A stretch of DNA of 5,468 nt from an uncultured bacterium (GTDB taxonomy: Bacteria > Pseudomonadota > Gammaproteobacteria > Burkholderiales > Burkholderiaceae_D): NCBI GenBank assembly GCA_903872555.1, contig CAIQLE010000052.1, positions 1 through 5,468 on the forward strand. The letters run 5' to 3'. Both the position numbers and the translations under genes were made by a program. Positions 1-4,830 of the stretch are shown here, piece by piece. The stretch's first letter is position 1; every line of letters starts with the position of its first letter. A model generated the notes under the pieces. It searched no databases. It saw only the letters and a program-made list of their open reading frames with translations, and had not been told where the DNA came from.

Positions 1-340
1 GCTCTGCAGCGACATCGACCAGTTCACGCACCAGATCGACTGCGCTGGTGGAGGTATCGATGATAGTCGTTGCGCTGCGCATGGCAGCAATCAGACCGCC
101 CTCACCCAGCATGACTTCACGCACTTGCTTAGGTCCCGGCAAAGAGACCAGGGCGATATCGGCCTGCGCTGCACCTTGCGCCAGACTATCAGCCCAGTGC
201 GCGCCCAGAGCCAGCAGATTCTCGGCCTTGCTGCGGTCAAGATCATGCACCGTCAGCGGATAACCGGCACGGATCAGATTGGCCGCCATGGGATTGCCCA
301 TGTTGCCCACACCAATAAAAAACAGACGCGGAAGACTCAT
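1..340 (-). CDS. Beta-hydroxyacid dehydrogenase (3-hydroxyisobutyrate dehydrogenase-like), N-terminal part, runs off the left edge
   Basis: This is the first 113 codons of an NAD(P)-dependent enzyme of the beta-hydroxyacid dehydrogenase family. The family oxidises or reduces 3-hydroxy acids such as 3-hydroxyisobutyrate, tartronate semialdehyde or succinic semialdehyde in the cytoplasm. Seen: a Rossmann motif FIGVGNMGNPMAANL at residues 9-22 region (GxGxMGxxMAxNL), an acidic HDLD segment at residues 32-35 after the second strand, VSLPGP at 65-70, and IDTSTS at 94-99, which matches the family's substrate-site D-x-S-T signature. The start is ATG at 340-338, overlapping the TGA of the upstream methyltransferase gene as ATGA. 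There is no good Shine-Dalgarno of its own, so translational coupling is likely. The catalytic lysine lies beyond the window, so the exact substrate cannot be given. Full-length members have about 290-300 residues, so roughly 60% is missing. Confidence 0.9.
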   Translation of the reverse strand, partial: MSLPRLFFIGVGNMGNPMAANLIRAGYPLTVHDLDRSKAENLLALGAHWADSLAQGAAQADIALVSLPGPKQVREVMLGEGGLIAAMRSATTIIDTSTSAVDLVRELVDVAAE

Positions 341-1047
341 GATTTGCGGAATTCTATGAAATGGGTGCCGTGTTCGACAGTCGGGTGATAGTCAAAGCCG
401 TATTTGCCCAGCAGAGCCAAAGCCTCGTCAAAAGAATACACGCGATAGCGCAAGGTCTGCGCCATGACGATATCGGCATCATCGGCCAGATAATATTCTT
501 TAGTGAAGCCCGCATCAGAAGGCGTGATTTTTTGTGAGTAGATCATGCCGTTCTTGATGGGTTTGGCGTAATCATGATGCGGGCCCTGTATGCCCAGCAT
601 CAGTCTGCCACCGCTGTTGACATGATGCGAGATGCGCTCCAGACCACGGTGATTGTCTTCATCGTCGGCCAGATGACTGACCATGAAAGGCTCGTTGTCA
701 CCATCGACCACGAAATACCAGACGCCGCCATAGGAGAAGGCGAGATCGTATTTTTTTTCCAGATCGATCAGCGTCACGTTTTGCAGCGACAAAGAAATAT
801 TCGAGAATTTTTGCAGACGCTCGGAGGCAATGTTCAGCATGGCTTCTGTCAGGTCGACACCCATGATCTCGGTGCGGGGTTTGCGCTGGCCGAGCTCTTC
901 CAGTATCAGGCCGGTGCCGCAACCTATCTCAAGGACGCTGTTGAAGTTACCTTCTTTGATGATGTTATCAACGATTTTTTCATAGTCGTAATAGCCCGAG
1001 GTCATGATCAAATCGTAATAAGCCGACATGTTGGTGTAATCGCCCAT
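337..1047 (-). CDS. Class I SAM-dependent methyltransferase, soluble
   Basis: This 236-residue protein has the layout of a small cytoplasmic class I methyltransferase. Motif I is VLEIGCGTG at residues 38-46. The acidic residue that should bind the SAM ribose is D65 in MGVDLTEAML, and a motif IV-like strand KYDLAFSYGGVWYF lies at 99-112. A second half with GGRLMLGIQG at 146-155 looks like the strand-5 region. There is no signal peptide or membrane segment. The start at 1047 is supported by AAGGAGAG just upstream. The gene ends in an ATGA overlap with a beta-hydroxyacid dehydrogenase gene, so the two probably share a transcript and perhaps a small-molecule pathway. The substrate is not recognisable from sequence; the aromatic-rich stretch 104-114 may line the acceptor site (inference). 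It lies downstream of motA but is separated from it by a strong terminator, so it should have its own promoter. Confidence 0.88.
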   Translation of the reverse strand: MGDYTNMSAYYDLIMTSGYYDYEKIVDNIIKEGNFNSVLEIGCGTGLILEELGQRKPRTEIMGVDLTEAMLNIASERLQKFSNISLSLQNVTLIDLEKKYDLAFSYGGVWYFVVDGDNEPFMVSHLADDEDNHRGLERISHHVNSGGRLMLGIQGPHHDYAKPIKNGMIYSQKITPSDAGFTKEYYLADDADIVMAQTLRYRVYSFDEALALLGKYGFDYHPTVEHGTHFIEFRKS

Positions 1048-1050
1048 GGT

Positions 1051-1061
1051 CTCTCCTTGTG
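1051..1061 (-). promoter_or_regulatory. Strong ribosome binding site of the methyltransferase gene
   Basis: On the minus strand this reads CACAAGGAGAG, placed three bases before the ATG at 1047, so AAGGAG sits about six bases from the start. It fixes the start codon. The same 11 bases occur before motA at 2151-2161. Confidence 0.75.
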
Positions 1062-1163
1062 TCTCTGGTTATTGTTTTCTTAAGCACCGGTCTGGCGACC
1101 CTATACGCACAGACGCAGCGGGCAGTCTTCATGGAAATGAGGGCGTGGTCAACTAGAGATGTG

Positions 1164-1184
1164 AATTTTATTGCTGATAAAATT
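1164..1184. repeat. AT-rich perfect palindrome upstream of the methyltransferase gene
   Basis: The arms AATTTTAT (1164-1171) and ATAAAATT (1177-1184) are perfect inverted repeats around a TGCTG centre. The element lies about 120 bases upstream of the methyltransferase start, in the most AT-rich part of the 235-base gap between motA and that gene. It could be an operator or part of a promoter: a TAAAAT box is present on the minus strand at 1170-1165, but no convincing -35 goes with it. A TTGACC at 1152-1147 is another possible -35, again without a good -10. The rest of the gap (1048-1230) shows nothing else I can support. Confidence 0.35.
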
Positions 1185-1230
1185 TTGATAATTCTGTTTA
1201 TGAAAACAAATCTGCCCTTGAATTACTCAT

Positions 1231-1260
1231 AAAAAAGCCTGCTGGGCAGCAGGCTTTTTT
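1231..1260 (-). terminator. Rho-independent terminator after motA (symmetrical, could work both ways)
   Basis: AAAAAAGCCTGCT (1231-1243) and AGCAGGCTTTTTT (1248-1260) are perfect inverted repeats around a GGGC loop. The stem has a GC-rich core and is followed by six T on either strand. It starts 22 bases after the motA stop at 1283. It ends the motA transcript and separates motA from the methyltransferase gene that follows on the same strand. It also blocks transcription from the left, although no plus-strand gene ends here. Confidence 0.9.
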
Positions 1261-1282
1261 GTGTGAAACGGGCAGGACATAT

Positions 1283-2146
1283 TTACTTGCCGCGCAATCC
1301 ATCAAACACTTCAGCGAAACTCGGCTGATTGTGATGACTGATCACGCCACGCGCCGCTTCAATCACCAGCGGCACAGGATGACCTTTGAGCGTGCCCACG
1401 ATCATCTCGTTGATCACCTTGTAGACCTGACCTTCTTCATCAATGATCTGGCCCAGACGGTTGGCCAGCGGATCGAAGACACCATAAGCCACGAACACCC
1501 CAAGGAAGGTACCCACCAGAGCGCCACCAATCAGGCCGCCCAGAACCGGCGGCGGCTGGTCAATCGCGCCCATGGTCTTCACCACACCGAGAACGCAGGC
1601 CACAATTCCCAGCGCAGGCAAAGCGCCTGCGATAGAAGCCAGCGTGCCCTGATATTTCATTTCATCGTGGTGGTGAGTCTTGATGGCGTTTTTCATCACA
1701 TCATCCACTGCATCCGCATCCAGATTGCCCTGAGCGATCACGACCAGTCGCAAGGTGTCGCAGATCATGTGAACGATAGAGTGATCATGCGCCAGCTTGG
1801 GATATTCACCAAAGATGCCGGATGAATCGGGATTCTCTACGTGCGCTTCCAGCGCCACCGCACCTTCTTTTTTCATCACGTTGAGCAGTTTGCCCACCAG
1901 CAGAATCAGGTCCAGATAATCCTGAGGACTCCACTTAGGTCCCTTGATGCAGCGGGCCATGCCACCAAAAGCACCTTTGAAAATGCCCATACTATTGCCG
2001 ATCAACTGCGCGCCGATCGCAGAGCCCACAATGATGAAGCCCTCAATCGGTGCGGACTTGATAATTGGCGCCATTTTGCCGCCCGCCATGATAAAGCCGC
2101 CAAACACGCAGCCAAACACGACGGCCAATCCCACGAAAAATAACAT
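1283..2146 (-). CDS. motA: Flagellar motor stator protein MotA
   Basis: MotA forms, with MotB, the inner-membrane stator that uses ion flow to turn the flagellum. The protein has 287 residues, as is usual for the family (E. coli MotA 295). Four membrane segments are visible at about 1-20, 33-52, 168-192 and 200-222, with the large cytoplasmic loop between the second and third. The conserved loop block is KKEGAVALE at 92-100: E100 matches E. coli E98, and K92 stands where E. coli has R90. The prolines matching E. coli P173 and P222 are P177 (GALPALGIVACVLG) and P226 (VFDPLANRL). The open frame extends upstream to 2236, but the ATG at 2146 has an AAGGAG site and begins a hydrophobic first helix, so I use it. 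The C-terminal ISHHNQPSFAEVFDGLRGK recalls alphaproteobacterial MotA (from memory). No motB follows; a terminator comes instead. Confidence 0.95.
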   Translation of the reverse strand: MLFFVGLAVVFGCVFGGFIMAGGKMAPIIKSAPIEGFIIVGSAIGAQLIGNSMGIFKGAFGGMARCIKGPKWSPQDYLDLILLVGKLLNVMKKEGAVALEAHVENPDSSGIFGEYPKLAHDHSIVHMICDTLRLVVIAQGNLDADAVDDVMKNAIKTHHHDEMKYQGTLASIAGALPALGIVACVLGVVKTMGAIDQPPPVLGGLIGGALVGTFLGVFVAYGVFDPLANRLGQIIDEEGQVYKVINEMIVGTLKGHPVPLVIEAARGVISHHNQPSFAEVFDGLRGK

Positions 2147-2150
2147 CTGC

Positions 2151-2161
2151 CTCTCCTTGTG
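2151..2161 (-). promoter_or_regulatory. Ribosome binding site that decides the motA start
   Basis: The minus strand reads CACAAGGAGAG, with AAGGAG at 2158-2153, six bases from the ATG at 2146. This supports the shorter MotA and rejects a 30-residue extension that would be basic and unlike the family. Confidence 0.8.
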
Positions 2162-2235
2162 CGAGCCCCCAAACGCCATGAACGACGCGGACGCAGGGTA
2201 TCGACTTGTATATCGACACACACTCCGATAACTCA

Positions 2236-2250
2236 AGCCTAAAGCAGGCT
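2236..2250. repeat. Small inverted repeat in the motA upstream region
   Basis: AGCCT (2236-2240) and AGGCT (2246-2250) pair around a five-base loop. The direct repeat GATAAC (2227-2232 and 2251-2256) flanks them. The site is about 90-105 bases before the motA start and could be a regulator site or only a weak hairpin. In the 200-base gap 2147-2346 I also note TTGACA on the minus strand at 2328-2323, but without a good -10 box. I see no convincing flagellar sigma-28 promoter. Confidence 0.2.
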
Positions 2251-2346
2251 GATAACGAAATTATTATTGCAATTGTGAAACAAAGTGAGGAATTGCGCCA
2301 CCCTTATCGTCGACGCAAGGTCTGTCAAGACTTGAAGTTGCCAATT

Positions 2347-2544
2347 TCAAAACAGGCACCACAGGCCCATGCACTGCCCTGTGATGGTTTGCACAATAAA
2401 ATCAAGCACACCACCGATGAACATGGCCGGTACACCAAGATACAAAAGAATCAACAACCAGCCCATACCCGTGAGACGGGGACGGGGAATATCGTGCCCG
2501 AGTATGCGCTCACGGGGAGCTGAACTGAAAAAACGCTTTATCAT
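2347..2544 (-). CDS. Small single-pass (possibly hairpin) membrane protein of unknown function
   Basis: This is a 65-residue protein I do not recognise. It has a basic N-terminus (MIKRFFSSAPRERILG, then PRPR at 20-23) and one long hydrophobic stretch at about 27-53 that contains G-V-P at 37-39 and could kink or turn back. It ends in a short cysteine- and tryptophan-containing tail with C58 and C63. The positive-inside rule predicts a cytoplasmic N-terminus. There is a plausible AAAAGG ribosome site with AAGG at 2554-2551, six bases before the ATG at 2544. A TATAAT box on the same strand at 2600-2595 could provide a 40-50 base leader. motA follows 200 bases later on the same strand. That the frame is real rests on the ribosome site, the promoter-like box and the protein-like composition. 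Confidence 0.6.
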   Translation of the reverse strand: MIKRFFSSAPRERILGHDIPRPRLTGMGWLLILLYLGVPAMFIGGVLDFIVQTITGQCMGLWCLF

Positions 2545-2587
2545 GCCCTGCCTTTTCGGATTCTTGATTTTTGCTTCCTGATTTTTT

Positions 2588-2605
2588 CTGACTGATTATA
2601 GTCAG
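2588..2605 (-). promoter_or_regulatory. Palindrome with a TATAAT -10 box, candidate promoter/operator between divergent genes
   Basis: CTGACT (2588-2593) and AGTCAG (2600-2605) are perfect inverted repeats around GATTAT. On the minus strand the centre contains TATAAT (2600-2595), at the right distance to start a transcript of the small membrane protein gene. On the plus strand the same site reads TATAGT (2597-2602), usable for the FemAB-like gene. The -35 matches are weak on both strands (TTTACG at 19 bases on the minus strand; TTGCTT at about 20 on the plus strand). A shared operator is an inference. Confidence 0.4.
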
Positions 2606-2635
2606 GCCTTATGCAAACACGTAAATACGAAACAG

Positions 2636-2747
2636 CTGAATCACGAAAATGCTGAATCGCTGAATCGCTGAATCGCAGACCCTCTGATGTACAAACATTC
2701 TGATGCACAAAGACTCTGAGTTACACAATCGCTGATGCACATACTCT
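2636..2747. repeat. Degenerate tandem repeat, seven units of exactly 16 bases, running into the start of the FemAB-like gene
   Basis: Seven consecutive 16-base units start with CTGA at 2636, 2652, 2668, 2684, 2700, 2716 and 2732. The left units are built on CTGAATCG, which itself repeats with an 8-base period (2651-2674). The right units are close to CTGATGCACAAAGACT. A possible eighth, more decayed unit lies at 2620-2635. The last unit includes the ATG of the downstream gene (2735). Because 16 is not a multiple of three, the TGA in each unit falls in all three frames, so the repeat is non-coding on the plus strand up to the start. Its origin is probably local slippage or duplication; a binding array is possible but unproven. 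Confidence 0.8.
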
Positions 2748-3655
2748 GGAACCAGATCGACAGAAGCGCATGGGACGCAGCGCAAACGCAGGCGGGCGGC
2801 GCACTGCAGCAGGACTGGGCTTATGGCGCCAGCCTTAGCGTGCCCGGTGTGACATGTCATCGCGCAGAAGTCATCCTCGATGGCGAGACGGTGGCGCTGG
2901 CGCAGTTCATCTGCCGCCGCTACGCTTTTGTGCTCAGCATTGCACTCTGCACCCGCGGGCCGCTCTGGCTCAAGCCCATGCCTGCGACTGTGCGTGCTCG
3001 AATCTTCAAAGAAATCAAACGCAGCCTGCCGCTGCCGCGCCCCAGGCTTGCACTCTTTTCACCCGAAATCACTGATCCTGATGATGCCAGCGTTACGCGA
3101 CTTATGCGTGTGATGACGGGTTACTCCACGCTGATGATTGATCTGACACGTAGCAACGCACAATTACGCAGCGAGATGGATGCACGCTGGCGCAATCGTC
3201 TGGGTGCCGCAGAAAAAGCGGAGCTCATTATCGTGAACGATGAAGTCGAACCCAAGTATGTGCAATGGCTGCTGGCGGCAGAACAGGCACAGCGCAGGCA
3301 GAAATCATTTCATGGCCTGCCTGTCGCCTTTGTTGAACGTTACATACAGGCCGGCACGCAGGAGAAGCAAACGGCACTGATACTGCACGCAGAACATCAG
3401 CAGGAAATGATCGCGGCCATGCTGTTTCTGATTCACGGCAGCGTTGCTACCTATCACATAGGCTGGTCCGATCAGGCAGGACGTGAAACGAATGCACACA
3501 AACTGATACTGTGGCATGCCTTTGAATTATTGCGCGCACGCGGCGTCAACACGCTGGACATGGGCGGTGTGAATACGCATGATTTACCCGGCATTTCTCG
3601 CTTCAAGCTCGGCATGGGCGGCACGGTTGTCACTTATGCCGGCATGTTTGTATGA
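2735..3655 (+). CDS. FemAB-like / GNAT-fold acyl- or aminoacyl-transferase
   Basis: This 306-residue protein resembles the FemAB/FemX-like branch of the GNAT fold. Known relatives add amino acids to peptidoglycan precursors using aminoacyl-tRNA, or acylate other amines. Seen: LQQDWAYG at 24-31, typical of the N-terminal domain; the block RWRNRLGAAEKAEL at 151-164, which resembles the conserved arginine-rich entry to the second domain; NAHKLILWHAFELLRARG at 253-270; and the C-terminal signature LDMGGVNTHDLPGISRFKLG at 274-293. There are no membrane segments, so it is probably cytoplasmic. The ATG at 2735 is well fixed, because an in-frame TGA at 2717 lies 18 bases upstream and no other ATG, GTG or TTG lies between them. 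The ribosome site is weak. The gene is bracketed by tandem repeats at both ends. The substrate is unknown. Nearby DUF1854/ABC exporter genes raise the idea of work on a peptide or polyamide, but that is inference. Confidence 0.85.
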   Translation: MHILWNQIDRSAWDAAQTQAGGALQQDWAYGASLSVPGVTCHRAEVILDGETVALAQFICRRYAFVLSIALCTRGPLWLKPMPATVRARIFKEIKRSLPLPRPRLALFSPEITDPDDASVTRLMRVMTGYSTLMIDLTRSNAQLRSEMDARWRNRLGAAEKAELIIVNDEVEPKYVQWLLAAEQAQRRQKSFHGLPVAFVERYIQAGTQEKQTALILHAEHQQEMIAAMLFLIHGSVATYHIGWSDQAGRETNAHKLILWHAFELLRARGVNTLDMGGVNTHDLPGISRFKLGMGGTVVTYAGMFV

Positions 3656-3708
3656 GATGGTGCCTGTGAAATGGTGTGTGTGAAATGGTGCGTGTGAAAT
3701 GATTTTGT
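3653..3708. repeat. Tandem repeat, four units of 14 bases, beginning at the stop codon of the FemAB-like gene
   Basis: Four adjoining units start at 3653, 3667, 3681 and 3695. The two central ones read TGAAATGGTGTGTG and TGAAATGGTGCGTG. The outer ones are TGAGATGGTGCCTG, whose TGA is the stop codon, and the decayed TGAAATGATTTTGT. With a 14-base period the TGA occurs in all three frames, so downstream readthrough is closed in every frame. The sequence differs from the 16-base repeat at the other end of the same gene. Confidence 0.85.
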
Positions 3709-3720
3709 CAGTTGCAAAAG

Positions 3721-3743
3721 CCGTTTTACTTAAACACAAACGG
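3721..3743 (-). terminator. Weak candidate terminator at the end of the membrane methyltransferase gene
   Basis: CCGTTT (3721-3726) and AAACGG (3738-3743) form an inverted repeat with an 11-base loop over the last codons and stop of the minus-strand methyltransferase gene. Reading the minus strand, it is followed by CTTTTGC. The stem is short and the T-run only four long, so termination here is uncertain. It lies between convergent genes. Confidence 0.3.
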
Positions 3744-4532
3744 TGCCTGATAAATCCATACCGGTTTGCCTTCAACCTGCTCCACTCGGGCATAGGGCTG
3801 TAATTCCAGCGCCAGAAATTCCAGACTCACCAACCAGGCACCGGGCTTCATTTCAGCGACGGCTTTGGCAACGGCTCGCGGCATACTCTCGGGGCGCTGA
3901 AATAAATACACCATGTCATAGGCAGACCAGTCATCCTTCCACATATCGCCTTGCCGTATCTTTGCCCAGGGACAGAGCAGGCCTGTCAGCAGCCGCAAGG
4001 GCCAGCTCCATTCCGTGCCCGACAGACGTGCCTGCGGATACGCTGCCCGCAGCGCACGCAAACCATGTCCCAGACCACAGCCTGCGTCCAGAATGGTCGC
4101 CCCATCGGGCAGTCGCACCTGCAAGGGAAGATCGGCCAGCGCTGACGCCGGTGTAGGAAAAAGTGGCGCATCGCTCCAGGCATTCATAGGGTAGACCAGC
4201 GCCACGATCAGCAAAGGCAAGAGCCAGACCCACGCAGGCAAGGCGACCGCGCCGGACAAGAGTAAGGACAGGGGAAAGCCCAGTGCGATAGCGAGACGGC
4301 GCCAGAAGCTGCCTGCCAGCACACTGAATAACATCCCGGCAAGGCTGGCCAGACTGACGGCCAGCCATACAGGCCAGCCCAAGCGCAGCAGCGTTCCATA
4401 CAATAACCAGCTGCCGCCCCAGGCAAACAAGGCGGGCACAGGCCATCTGAGCAGATAGGTATCGATTATTTTCACGTACAAATTATAGTCGCGGGCGGCA
4501 GTCCGCTCGTAAAATGCAGGCACTGCAGGCAT
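3726..4532 (-). CDS. Membrane-anchored class I SAM-dependent methyltransferase
   Basis: This 268-residue protein has two parts. Residues about 30-112 are strongly hydrophobic and should form three or four membrane helices (roughly 31-50, 53-75 and 78-112, the last probably two). Residues 135-268 carry a cytoplasmic class I methyltransferase core: motif I ILDAGCGLG at 147-155, an acidic E174 in SGTEWS after the second strand, GDMW at 195-198, YDMVYLF at 205-211, and KPGAWLVSLEF at 229-239. The core is small, so the acceptor may be lipid-linked or otherwise at the membrane (inference). The ATG at 4532 has GAGG nine bases upstream. However, a GTG at 4475 lies directly after a TATAAT box on the same strand and just before the first helix, so a shorter, 249-residue, possibly leaderless form is an alternative. 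The gene converges on the FemAB-like gene and is divergent from the 73-residue gene. Confidence 0.85.
   Translation of the reverse strand: MPAVPAFYERTAARDYNLYVKIIDTYLLRWPVPALFAWGGSWLLYGTLLRLGWPVWLAVSLASLAGMLFSVLAGSFWRRLAIALGFPLSLLLSGAVALPAWVWLLPLLIVALVYPMNAWSDAPLFPTPASALADLPLQVRLPDGATILDAGCGLGHGLRALRAAYPQARLSGTEWSWPLRLLTGLLCPWAKIRQGDMWKDDWSAYDMVYLFQRPESMPRAVAKAVAEMKPGAWLVSLEFLALELQPYARVEQVEGKPVWIYQAPFVFK
4482..4487 (-). promoter_or_regulatory. TATAAT -10-like box inside the 5' end of the membrane methyltransferase frame
   Basis: The minus strand reads TATAAT, then six bases, then GTG at 4475-4473, in frame with the methyltransferase. A transcript from this box would start about at the GTG. 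No good -35 hexamer precedes it (TTTACG is 20 bases away), so it may be chance. Confidence 0.25.
4515..4532. repeat. Nine-base tandem duplication at the methyltransferase start
   Basis: TGCAGGCAC (4515-4523) is followed by TGCAGGCAT (4524-4532). On the minus strand this gives ATGCCTGCA then GTGCCTGCA, i.e. residues M-P-A-V-P-A, so the start codon is doubled as ATG and GTG. Confidence 0.6.
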
Positions 4533-4564
4533 ACACTAGCGCCTCAGATTTTATTTATCACCGA

Positions 4565-4570
4565 AAGGAA
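4565..4570 (+). promoter_or_regulatory. Ribosome binding site that decides the start of the 73-residue protein
   Basis: AAGGAA lies six bases before the ATG at 4577 and is the only good purine-rich site near either possible start. Confidence 0.6.
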
Positions 4571-4576
4571 AGTGAC

Positions 4577-4798
4577 ATGCGCGTCAAACAAATTCTCACC
4601 GGCGTAGAACTGGTGATTGCTGATCTTGAAGTTGAACTGAATGGTGAAATGCGCACCAGCCTGACTTTATGTGCCTTGCTGAAGGATGACAACCAGAAGG
4701 AATTACTGGTGCCACTGAATACACCGGATGGACGCCCGATTTTCATGAATCCTGAAAACGCGATTGTCGAAGGTGCAGAAGGACACAGCACGAATTAA
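4577..4798 (+). CDS. Small acidic protein of unknown function (73 residues)
   Basis: I do not recognise this protein. It has no membrane segment or cysteine cluster. The pattern MRVKQILTGVELVIADLEVELNG in the first 23 residues, then TSLTLCALLKDD at 28-39, KELLVPLNTPDGRPIF at 41-56 and an acidic end, suggests a small beta-rich domain (inference). The start at 4577 is chosen because AAGGAA at 4565-4570 lies six bases upstream; an upstream ATG at 4514 would add 21 residues without a ribosome site and would run through the duplicated region. A TAAAAT box at 4510-4515 could serve as a -10, but no -35 fits. The gene is divergent from the membrane methyltransferase and converges on the DUF1854 gene. 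Confidence 0.75.
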   Translation: MRVKQILTGVELVIADLEVELNGEMRTSLTLCALLKDDNQKELLVPLNTPDGRPIFMNPENAIVEGAEGHSTN

Positions 4799-4804
4799 GC
4801 GCTG

Positions 4805-4830
4805 TCCTCTGATCTGAAAAAATCAGAGGA
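4805..4830. terminator. Hairpin between convergent genes, overlapping the DUF1854 stop codon
   Basis: TCCTCTGAT (4805-4813) and ATCAGAGGA (4822-4830) are perfect nine-base arms around an eight-base A-rich loop. The stop of the minus-strand DUF1854 gene (4825-4823) lies in one arm, and the plus-strand gene ends seven bases before the other. There is no T-run after the stem on either strand; the T-run of the minus strand is in the loop. It may act as a two-way 3' end or RNA-protecting stem rather than a classical terminator. Confidence 0.4.

Noticed and set aside
574..1083. Long plus-strand open frame opposite the soluble methyltransferase
   Set aside because: It is antisense to a gene with clear methyltransferase motifs and a good ribosome site. 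Its translation shows no family features.
1177..1191. Fur-box-like GATAA repeats in the gap before the methyltransferase
   Set aside because: The match to the inverted GATAAT pattern is poor in the second half and can be explained by AT-richness.
1259..1825. Plus-strand open frame of 188 codons opposite motA
   Set aside because: It begins in the motA terminator and is a histidine/arginine-rich shadow of motA with no ribosome site or motif.
1051..2161. Identical 11-base CTCTCCTTGTG before motA and the methyltransferase as a repeat element
   Set aside because: It is simply the same strong ribosome binding sequence in two genes, and the similarity ends outside it.
2147..2236. Upstream extension of motA by 30 codons
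   Set aside because: The extension is basic, unlike MotA N-termini, and the strong AAGGAG site lies before the inner ATG at 2146.
2226..2255. Sigma-28 flagellar promoter (TCCGATAA and GCTGATAA resemble GCCGATAA)
   Set aside because: Both lie on the plus strand, opposite to motA, and no matching TAAAG element is at the right distance.
2636..2747. CRISPR array
   Set aside because: The units adjoin with no spacers, are only 16 bases long and are degenerate; no cas gene is present.
2609..2860. Minus-strand open frame of 83 codons across the 16-base repeat
   Set aside because: Much of its translation is the tandem repeat read in shifting frames, and it overlaps the FemAB-like gene start on the other strand.
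3931..4446. Alternative frames inside the membrane methyltransferase region on both strands
   Set aside because: They are GC-driven shadows without motifs, while the chosen frame has membrane helices and the SAM motif ILDAGCGLG.
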